From Pseudomonadota bacterium (GTDB taxonomy: Bacteria; Pseudomonadota; Alphaproteobacteria; Rhizobiales; Devosiaceae), in contig JAEYTY010000147.1 in assembly GCA_023433775.1 (NCBI GenBank), positions 1 to 6,201 of the forward strand: a DNA stretch of 6,201 nucleotides. Reading direction: 5' to 3'. The notes below the pieces were generated by a model. That model was given only the letters and a program-made list of their open reading frames with translations. It was not told where the DNA came from and did not search any database. Both the position numbers and the translations under genes were made by a program. Positions 1 through 4,862 of this stretch are shown here, piece after piece; the stretch's first letter is position 1, and each line of letters opens with the position of its first letter.

Positions 1-2
1 CG

Positions 3-33
3 CTTGACAGGCGGAAGGCCCATTCCTAAATCG
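3..33 (+). promoter_or_regulatory. groESL promoter, housekeeping/heat-shock type
   Basis: A perfect TTGACA hexamer at 4-9 is followed after 17 bases by TAAATC (27-32), a fair sigma-70-like pair. The same stretch also fits the alphaproteobacterial RpoH (sigma-32) pattern: CTTG at 3-6, then 18 bases, then CCTAAAT at 25-31, which is one base off the usual CYTATNT. Transcription would start near base 38-40, just before the CIRCE element, so a bound HrcA repressor would sit on the start of the transcript. Which sigma factor dominates is not shown. The element touches the window edge, so further upstream sites cannot be excluded. Confidence 0.7.
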
Positions 34-44
34 CAGTCGCGTTG

Positions 45-73
45 GCTGGCACTCACCTCCATAGAGTGCTAGC
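45..73 (+). promoter_or_regulatory. CIRCE operator (HrcA-binding inverted repeat)
   Basis: The left arm CTGGCACTC (46-54) and right arm GAGTGCTAG (64-72) are separated by exactly 9 bases, which is the CIRCE layout (TTAGCACTC-N9-GAGTGCTAA). The core GCACTC/GAGTGC is perfect. Outside it, 46-48 and 70-72 depart from consensus and one arm pair (G48 with T70) is imperfect. A further G45-C73 pair extends the symmetry. CIRCE is the binding site of HrcA, which represses groESL at normal temperature and is released under heat stress. Its place between the predicted start site and groES supports this role. Confidence 0.93.
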
Positions 74-132
74 AGCATCGTTTTCCGCCCGCCGCAGTGT
101 TGCGCGGGCAATATCGAAGAGGAAGGGACAAC

Positions 133-447
133 ATGAAGTTTCGTCCGCTGCACGACCGCGTGGTCGTTCGCCGGGTCGAGTCCGAAGCTCGGACCGCCGG
201 TGGCATCATCATCCCGGACACCGCCAAGGAGAAGCCGCAGGAAGGCGAGATCATCGCCGTCGGCTCAGGCGCCCGTGACGAGGCCGGCAAGCTCGTCGCG
301 CTCGACGTGAAGGTGGGTGACCGCATCCTGTTCAGCAAGTGGTCCGGCACCGAAGTGAAGATCGACGGTGAGGATCTCCTCATCATGAAGGAATCCGACG
401 TGATGGGCGTCATCGAGGGCAAGGCGTCCTCGAAGAAGGCCGCGTAA
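133..447 (+). CDS. groES: GroES co-chaperonin (Hsp10)
   Basis: GroES forms the seven-subunit lid that caps the GroEL ring in the cytoplasm and closes the folding chamber. The 104-residue protein begins MKFRPLHDRVVVRR, typical of the family. It carries the mobile loop at about residues 16-33 with the GroEL-contacting III tripeptide at 25-27, followed by PDT. The core GDRILFSKWSGTEVKIDGEDLLIM region and the VMGVIEG ending are also present. It is slightly longer than the E. coli protein (97) because of a lysine/alanine/serine-rich tail. The ATG at 133 is chosen because GAGGA (119-123) lies 9 bases upstream and the family N-terminus begins exactly there. An in-frame GTG at 97 would add 12 residues unlike any GroES. 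It is the first gene of the operon with groEL, controlled by the upstream promoter and CIRCE site. Confidence 0.97.
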   Translation: MKFRPLHDRVVVRRVESEARTAGGIIIPDTAKEKPQEGEIIAVGSGARDEAGKLVALDVKVGDRILFSKWSGTEVKIDGEDLLIMKESDVMGVIEGKASSKKAA

Positions 448-492
448 CGCGCCTCTTCCCCACCCCCATCCGACAGTTAAGGAACACACACA

Positions 493-2136
493 ATGGCAGC
501 CAAAGACGTACGTTTTTCGACGGATGCGCGCGAGAAGATGCTGCGCGGCGTCGACATCCTCGCCAACGCCGTGAAGGTGACGCTCGGCCCGAAGGGTCGC
601 AACGTCGTCCTCGACAAGTCGTTCGGCGCGCCGCGCATCACCAAGGACGGCGTTTCCGTCGCCAAGGAGATCGAGCTCGAGGACAAGTTCGAGAACATGG
701 GCGCCCAGATGGTGCGCGAAGTGGCCTCGATGACCAACGACGTCGCCGGTGACGGCACCACCACCGCGACCGTGCTCGCCCAGGCGATCGTGCGCGAGGG
801 CATGAAGTCGGTGGCCGCCGGCATGAACCCGATGGACCTGAAGCGCGGCATCGATCTCGCCGTGACCAAGGTGGTCGAGGACGTGAAGAAGCGCTCCAAG
901 CCGGTTTCGGGCTCGAGCGAGATCGCCCAGGTCGGCATCATCTCCGCCAACGGTGACCGTGAAGTCGGCGAGAAGATCGCCGAGGCGATGGAGAAGGTCG
1001 GCAAGGAAGGCGTGATCACCGTCGAAGAGGCGAAGGGTCTCGAATTCGAGCTCGACGTCGTCGAAGGCATGCAGTTCGACCGCGGCTACCTCTCGCCGTA
1101 CTTCATCACCAATCCGGAGAAGATGCAGGTCGAGCTCAACGACCCGTACATCCTGATCCACGAGAAGAAGCTGTCGAACCTGCAGGCGATGCTCCCGATC
1201 CTGGAAGCCGTCGTCCAGTCGGGCCGTCCGCTGCTGATCATCGCCGAGGACATCGAGGGCGAGGCGCTGGCCACGCTCGTGGTGAACAAGCTGCGCGGCG
1301 GCCTGAAGGTCGCAGCGGTCAAGGCGCCGGGCTTCGGCGATCGCCGCAAGGCGATGCTGGAAGACATCGCGATCCTCACCAAGGGCGAAGTCATCTCGGA
1401 AGATCTCGGCATCAAGCTCGAGAACGTCACCCTCGGCATGCTCGGCACCGCCAAGCGCGTCACGATCGACAAGGACAACACCACCATCGTCGACGGTGCG
1501 GGTGAAGCCGATGCGATCAAGGGCCGCACCGACGCGATCCGTCAGCAGATCGAAATCACCACCAGCGACTATGACCGTGAGAAGCTCCAGGAGCGTCTCG
1601 CGAAGCTCGCCGGCGGCGTGGCCGTGATCAAGGTTGGCGGCGCTTCGGAAGTCGAGGTGAAGGAGCGCAAGGACCGCGTCGACGACGCGCTGCACGCGAC
1701 CCGCGCTGCGGTCGAAGAAGGCATCGTTCCGGGCGGCGGCACCGCGCTGCTCTATGCCACGAAGGCGCTCGACGGCCTCAAGGGCGAGAACGAGGACCAG
1801 ACCCGCGGTGTGGACATCGTCCGCAAGTCGCTCGCCGCGCTGGTTCGCCAGATCGCGACCAACGCCGGTCAGGACGGCGCCGTGGTATCGGGCAAGCTGC
1901 TCGACCAGAGCGATACGTCGTTCGGCTTCAACGCCGCGACCGACACCTATGAGAACCTGGTCACGGCCGGCGTGATCGACCCGACCAAGGTCGTCCGTAC
2001 CGCGCTCCAGAACGCAGCGTCGGTCGCCGGCCTGCTCATCACGACCGAAGCGGCCGTGAGCGAGCTGCCGGAAGACAAGCCGGCGATGCCGATGGGCGGC
2101 GGCGGCATGGGCGGCATGGGCGGCATGGACTTCTGA
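493..2136 (+). CDS. groEL: GroEL chaperonin (Hsp60), 60 kDa subunit
   Basis: GroEL forms two stacked seven-subunit rings that bind unfolded proteins and fold them in an ATP-driven cycle with GroES. The 547-residue length is normal. Visible landmarks are the TLGPKG nucleotide loop (30-35), GDGTTT with the metal-binding Asp87 (86-91), the catalytic Asp398 in VDDALHATR, the VPGGG loop shortly after, and the disordered Gly-Gly-Met tail ending in MDF. Equatorial (about 1-135 and 410-547), intermediate (136-190, 375-409) and apical (191-374) parts are all intact. AAGGA (479-483) lies 9 bases before the ATG. It follows groES by 45 bases with no terminator between, so the two are co-transcribed. Codon use is strongly biased to C/G-ending codons, as expected of a highly expressed gene. 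Many alphaproteobacteria have several groEL copies. This one, with its own groES and CIRCE, looks like the main heat-shock copy. Confidence 0.98.
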   Translation: MAAKDVRFSTDAREKMLRGVDILANAVKVTLGPKGRNVVLDKSFGAPRITKDGVSVAKEIELEDKFENMGAQMVREVASMTNDVAGDGTTTATVLAQAIVREGMKSVAAGMNPMDLKRGIDLAVTKVVEDVKKRSKPVSGSSEIAQVGIISANGDREVGEKIAEAMEKVGKEGVITVEEAKGLEFELDVVEGMQFDRGYLSPYFITNPEKMQVELNDPYILIHEKKLSNLQAMLPILEAVVQSGRPLLIIAEDIEGEALATLVVNKLRGGLKVAAVKAPGFGDRRKAMLEDIAILTKGEVISEDLGIKLENVTLGMLGTAKRVTIDKDNTTIVDGAGEADAIKGRTDAIRQQIEITTSDYDREKLQERLAKLAGGVAVIKVGGASEVEVKERKDRVDDALHATRAAVEEGIVPGGGTALLYATKALDGLKGENEDQTRGVDIVRKSLAALVRQIATNAGQDGAVVSGKLLDQSDTSFGFNAATDTYENLVTAGVIDPTKVVRTALQNAASVAGLLITTEAAVSELPEDKPAMPMGGGGMGGMGGMDF

Positions 2137-2142
2137 TTTCCA

Positions 2143-2167
2143 CCGGGGCGGGCCTCCCCCGCCCCGG
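2143..2167 (+). other. GC-rich hairpin just after groEL stop
   Basis: A perfect 10-bp inverted repeat, CCGGGGCGGG (2143-2152) and CCCGCCCCGG (2158-2167), with a 5-base loop, begins 7 bases after the groEL stop codon. No T-run follows, so it is not a classical intrinsic terminator. It may protect the 3' end of the groESL mRNA from exonucleases or add to termination with the true terminator about 80 bases further on. The structure is clear in the sequence; the role is inferred. Confidence 0.6.
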
Positions 2168-2240
2168 ACCGGAAGCCGGAAGCAGCCGCCGGGCAACGCC
2201 CGAGCGACGGCACGATTGAAGTCGAGCCGTAGCCTGCAAG

Positions 2241-2280
2241 AAAAAAGGGCCGGACGCTGCGAAGCGTCCGGCCCTTTCTT
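2241..2280. terminator. Bidirectional rho-independent terminator
   Basis: A perfect 12-bp stem, GGGCCGGACGCT (2247-2258) paired with AGCGTCCGGCCC (2263-2274), is closed by a GCGA loop of the GNRA class. On the + strand it is followed by TTTCTTTTTCT, which ends the groESL transcript. The AAAAAA run at 2241-2246 becomes a six-U tract on the - strand, so the same element can end the converging oxygenase/SnoaL transcript whose last gene stops at 2366. The flanking A and T runs extend the stem by three A-T pairs in either direction. Confidence 0.92.
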
Positions 2281-2309
2281 TTTCTCTCAGGAAGCGGCCT
2301 CAACATCTC

Positions 2310-2341
2310 GGGCCGTCACGGCGCTTCCGCCGGAACGGCCC
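2310..2341. other. Imperfect hairpin in the convergent spacer
   Basis: GGGCCGT (2310-2316) is complementary to ACGGCCC (2335-2341), and an inner pair CGGCG (2319-2323) with CGCCG (2328-2332) closes a 4-base loop. Together they form a two-step stem in the 80-base spacer between the terminator and the last - strand gene. No T-run follows on either strand. It would form in the 3' untranslated part of the - strand mRNA. I see no coding sequence in this spacer. Confidence 0.4.
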
Positions 2342-2350
2342 ATCCGCTTC

Positions 2351-2374
2351 GGCGCCTAAACCCTCTCAGGCGCC
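2351..2374 (-). other. Hairpin spanning the stop codon of the last - strand gene
   Basis: GGCGCCT (2351-2357) and AGGCGCC (2368-2374) are perfectly complementary with a 10-base loop that contains most of the TGA stop (2366-2368). No U-run follows on the - strand, so it is a weak terminator at best. It may stabilise the mRNA end. The complementarity is plain, but 7 bp in a GC-rich genome can also arise by chance. Confidence 0.4.
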
Positions 2375-2884
2375 GGTATAAACCGGATCGTCAGGGTAAC
2401 GGCCGCCCCGCCGGGTCAAGTTGCCGTACATCGGCCCATCCCATTGGGCGGTGCTCGGCTTGTTGCGGTTCCAGTCCATGACGTAGCGGCGCGCGGAAAT
2501 GCGCCATTCGCCGTTGCGCTTTTCGAGCTTGTCCAGATAGCGGCCCGCAACCTCTACGTCCTGCGGCCCGTCCGGTGACGGAATCTCGTGATAGGCGCGG
2601 ATATACGTTTCCGCGGTGGCCTGATCGCCATCCACGTCGATGATGAGGTTGCCGATGAAATGCTGGGTCCGCAGCATGCCGGCGAGCGCCTTCACCACCG
2701 CGCCGGACCATTCGCCGGCGTCGCCGGGGCCAGTGCCGTAATCCGCGGTCGCCCCGGGCCACCAGACAGCGCGCAGCGTCGCCTCATCGCAACGATCGAT
2801 GCCCCGCGAGTAACGGTAGAGCAGGTCCTGGATCGCGATCCGATCGGCAAGGCGGGTCAGTTCGGATGGGGTAAGATCAGTCAT
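2366..2884 (-). CDS. SnoaL-like / NTF2-fold family protein (paralog 1)
   Basis: This 172-residue protein has the pattern of the SnoaL_4 branch of the NTF2-like superfamily, small cone-shaped proteins that act as dehydratases, isomerases or cyclases, or as ring-hydroxylase beta-like subunits. Visible marks are AIQDLLYRYSRGIDRCD (17-33), ATADYG (45-50), TQHFIGN (73-79), an AYHE segment (97-100) and VAGRYLDKLEKRNGEWRI (112-129). Asp30, Tyr49, His75 and His99 fall at spacings like the acid/base residues of scytalone dehydratase, so catalysis is possible. There is no signal peptide or membrane segment. Its ATG overlaps the stop of the upstream gene in an ATGA (2881-2884). AGGAG lies 11 bases before the start, inside the upstream coding sequence. 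It is clearly paralogous to that neighbour. The substrate is unknown. Family confidence is high; the exact function is not recognisable. Confidence 0.88.
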   Translation of the reverse strand: MTDLTPSELTRLADRIAIQDLLYRYSRGIDRCDEATLRAVWWPGATADYGTGPGDAGEWSGAVVKALAGMLRTQHFIGNLIIDVDGDQATAETYIRAYHEIPSPDGPQDVEVAGRYLDKLEKRNGEWRISARRYVMDWNRNKPSTAQWDGPMYGNLTRRGGRYPDDPVYTGA

Positions 2885-3414
2885 CGTGTGCGCATCTCCT
2901 CGCGCCGGCAGGACAAATCATGCGGCGCGCGGGCGCCCATCGGGAAGTGCGAGGCGCCCGGCGACAGGCTGTCGGTCGCCGGCTCCGTGCGGATCCAGTC
3001 GACCAGTTCGCTGCGGTGCGCGATCTTCCACTTGCCGAAACGCCGCTCGTAACGGTCGACGTATCGGCCGGCCACGAACAGGTCGACGCCCTCGCCTTCG
3101 CCCTCCAGCCGATGATGCGCCTGGAAGTAGACCTCACCGAAGGCCAGATGCGGGCCTTCGAAGTCGATCCGCACCTGGCCGATCATGTGATGGTTCGCGA
3201 CATGGGGGGTGAGCGCCCCCTGCGCGAACTTGACGAAACCGTCCGCGTCGCCGCGGTACCCATCGCCATAATCGGTGGTTGCGTCGGGATGGAACACGGA
3301 GCGGTGCAGCACCGGATCCAGCCGGTCCTGCGCCCGCATATAGTCACATGACAGGTCGTAGATCGCCTGCCAGCTTTCCAGCCGGTCGAGCCGGTCTCCG
3401 ACGACGTCAACCAC
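2881..3414 (-). CDS. SnoaL-like / NTF2-fold family protein (paralog 2)
   Basis: This is a second SnoaL_4-type protein, 177 residues from the GTG at 3414. It matches its downstream neighbour along most of its length: AIYDL at 17-21, DRLD at 30-33, DATTDYG at 44-50, HHMIG at 75-79, HH at 100-101 and VAGRYVDRYERRFGKWKI. The likely acid/base residues Asp30, Tyr49, His76 and His101 are retained. I prefer the GTG start because it places AIYD at the same residue numbers as AIQD in the paralog and gives an 8-base overlap (GTGGTTGA) with the oxygenase stop. A TTG at 3432 would add six residues. Neither has a clear ribosome binding site, so translation probably depends on reinitiation after the oxygenase. 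The tail after about residue 145 differs from the paralog and ends in a charged Arg/Glu-rich segment. The substrate is unknown. Confidence 0.83.
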   Translation of the reverse strand: MVDVVGDRLDRLESWQAIYDLSCDYMRAQDRLDPVLHRSVFHPDATTDYGDGYRGDADGFVKFAQGALTPHVANHHMIGQVRIDFEGPHLAFGEVYFQAHHRLEGEGEGVDLFVAGRYVDRYERRFGKWKIAHRSELVDWIRTEPATDSLSPGASHFPMGARAPHDLSCRREEMRTR

Positions 3415-4774
3415 GCGCGAGATACTGGTCAATCGTGCGGTGGAAGCGACGGATGCGCGCCTCCTGGTAATTGCCCAGCGTCTGGCCGCGCTTCACGGAG
3501 GACTCAAACCCCCGGTACTGCGCAGCGAGATTGTCGGTGTCCTGATCGTACACCGCGCCCAGCCCCGGGTTCATGCCGGGCGCATCGGCATAGCTCTGCT
3601 CCGCCGCGACCGGAATGGGATCAGGCGGATAGTCGAGCGGCGTGCCCTCCGGCACCAGCTTGAGGAAGACGAGGTCGAACATCGTCCGCCCCGGGTCCAT
3701 CCCGATCGGTCTGAAACGATAGATCATCGGCAGCGACACGCCCGGGAACAGGCACATGTTCGGGAACAGGTGATACTCGATCGAATCGAGCATCTCGCTG
3801 TCGGAATATTCCGACAGGTCGACACCGAGTTGCGCGCCCAGCGTCTCGCGCGTTTTCTCCGCCGCGACTGATCGAGCGGTGCGCCCCTCCGGAACGATGG
3901 CGCCGTCGACGCGCATCTTGTTGAGGATCTCCTGCTCGGTCTGCGGCTGCGTGTAATGCGGGCTGGGTGTGCCGATCGTATGGACGAAGCGCGTCACATG
4001 ATCCGAGAAGATGTCGTAATTGGCGTTCGCATCGCCGGCCGTGGCCAGTCCCTGCGCGTGCGTCTCGTAAACGTGATACGCCTCAAGAAACGCTTCCTGC
4101 GCTGCCTTCCAGTTGGTCGGCAGCTCCTTCTGCAGGTGCAGCGAGATCCGGCGGTTCGAGAGATCCCAGCGGCCGGTGAAATGTTCGGCTAGCGGGCCGA
4201 GCTGTTCCGCGAGCGGCCGGGCATCCGGGTCCATGTTGATGAACACGAAACCGCCCCAGGTTTCGCATTTCACCTGCGGCAGCTTGAACGCCTCATCGGT
4301 GACGTGGGGGAAATCCCAGCGGCAGGGTACGTTCTTCAGCCCACCGTCGAGCGACCAGCTCCAGCCGTGAAAGGGGCAACGCAGCTCGGTGGAGGAGCCG
4401 CTGGCACCCGGCCGCTTCAGCTGGGTGCCGCGATGCAGACAGGCGTTGGGGAAGGCGCGGATCACATTGTCCTCGCCGCGGACGATCACGACCGAATGGC
4501 GTCCGACGTCGTAGGTGATCCAGTCGCCGGGCTCGATCAGATGTTCTTCGCGGCACGCCCACTGCCAGGTGCGCGGCCACAAGTGCGTCATCTCGCGTTC
4601 GAAGAATTCAGGGGAAACGTAACGGTCGTACCCGATGTCCTCATCGCCCATGAAGTCATAGGCTTCCGCAACCAGCGCGTCGGGCACCTGCCATCCGTCG
4701 GCAAGGATGATATCGCGCGCGGCAGGCCCCGGACAACGGGCAGCGCCCGGCGACAGCGGATCATCTAAGGCCAT
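3407..4774 (-). CDS. Rieske non-heme iron aromatic ring-hydroxylating oxygenase, alpha subunit
   Basis: This 455-residue cytoplasmic oxygenase uses a [2Fe-2S] cluster and a mononuclear iron to add oxygen to aromatic or related substrates. The Rieske domain (about 68-180) has CLH (112-114) and CPFH (133-136), giving cluster ligands Cys112, His114, Cys133 and His136. The catalytic domain follows: NWKAAQEAFLEAYHVYETH (221-239) supplies iron ligands His234 and His239, and Asp412 in the YDQDTDNL segment is the likely third ligand. The residue that bridges the two metal sites, Asp in naphthalene dioxygenase, is Glu231 here. AGGAG (4787-4783) lies 8 bases before the ATG. The gene follows the receptor gene by 88 bases and overlaps the first SnoaL-like gene by 8. 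Ferredoxin and reductase partners are not in the window. Assignment to the family is firm; the substrate, and mono- versus dioxygenase activity, cannot be told. Confidence 0.94.
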   Translation of the reverse strand: MALDDPLSPGAARCPGPAARDIILADGWQVPDALVAEAYDFMGDEDIGYDRYVSPEFFEREMTHLWPRTWQWACREEHLIEPGDWITYDVGRHSVVIVRGEDNVIRAFPNACLHRGTQLKRPGASGSSTELRCPFHGWSWSLDGGLKNVPCRWDFPHVTDEAFKLPQVKCETWGGFVFINMDPDARPLAEQLGPLAEHFTGRWDLSNRRISLHLQKELPTNWKAAQEAFLEAYHVYETHAQGLATAGDANANYDIFSDHVTRFVHTIGTPSPHYTQPQTEQEILNKMRVDGAIVPEGRTARSVAAEKTRETLGAQLGVDLSEYSDSEMLDSIEYHLFPNMCLFPGVSLPMIYRFRPIGMDPGRTMFDLVFLKLVPEGTPLDYPPDPIPVAAEQSYADAPGMNPGLGAVYDQDTDNLAAQYRGFESSVKRGQTLGNYQEARIRRFHRTIDQYLARG

Positions 4775-4797
4775 GCGGACCTCTCCTCTCTATTTGT

Positions 4798-4858
4798 AAC
4801 ACGCGTTGTAGCATTGCCGGCCGAACGAGCAAAGCCCGAACGGCCGGCAACACGCGTT
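4798..4858 (-). promoter_or_regulatory. Intercistronic palindrome flanked by 10-bp direct repeats
   Basis: Between the receptor stop and the oxygenase start, TTGCCGGCCG (4814-4823) and CGGCCGGCAA (4841-4850) form a perfect 10-bp stem. On the - strand RNA a second 5-bp stem (bases 4826-4830 with 4834-4838, including one G-U pair) sits inside it with a 3-base loop. The sequence AACACGCGTT occurs exactly at 4798-4807 and 4849-4858, and its ACGCGT cores can also pair with each other. No U-run follows on the - strand, so a plain terminator there is unlikely, while TTTTT (4857-4861) follows on the + strand. A weak - strand promoter-like pair, TTGCTC (4832-4827) and TACAAC (4810-4805) 16 bases apart, overlaps it. 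It could be an attenuator, an mRNA processing site or an operator. The role is inferred. Confidence 0.5.
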
Positions 4859-4862
4859 TTTC

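Noticed and set aside
87..109. Leader hairpin GCCCGC/GCGGGC as an RNA thermometer of groES
   Set aside because: The 6-bp stem has an 11-base loop and does not mask the GAGGA or the ATG of groES. CIRCE already explains the heat control.
97..132. Upstream GTG start adding 12 residues to GroES
   Set aside because: The added residues do not resemble GroES N-termini, and the ATG at 133 has a well-placed GAGGA and the standard family start.
2077..2136. Repeated GGCGGCATGG units as a DNA repeat element
   Set aside because: They encode the normal Gly-Gly-Met tail of GroEL.
265..2196. A 643-residue open frame on the - strand opposite groES/groEL
   Set aside because: It lies entirely antisense to groEL with its strong third-position GC bias, which removes stops from the opposite strand. 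Its translation is low-complexity (His/Ala, Arg/Leu/Asp rich) with no recognisable domain or ribosome binding site.
2190..2202. Small CGGGC/GCCCG hairpin as a terminator
   Set aside because: It has only 5 bp with a 3-base loop and no T-run. The strong terminator about 45 bases downstream explains termination.
2588..3351. Two overlapping + strand open frames (2588-3052, 2920-3351) opposite the SnoaL-like genes
   Set aside because: They mirror the codons of clear family members on the other strand and have no recognisable domains.
3440..4768. Several + strand open frames opposite the oxygenase gene
   Set aside because: They are antisense shadows. The - strand frame carries all Rieske and iron-binding motifs without interruption.
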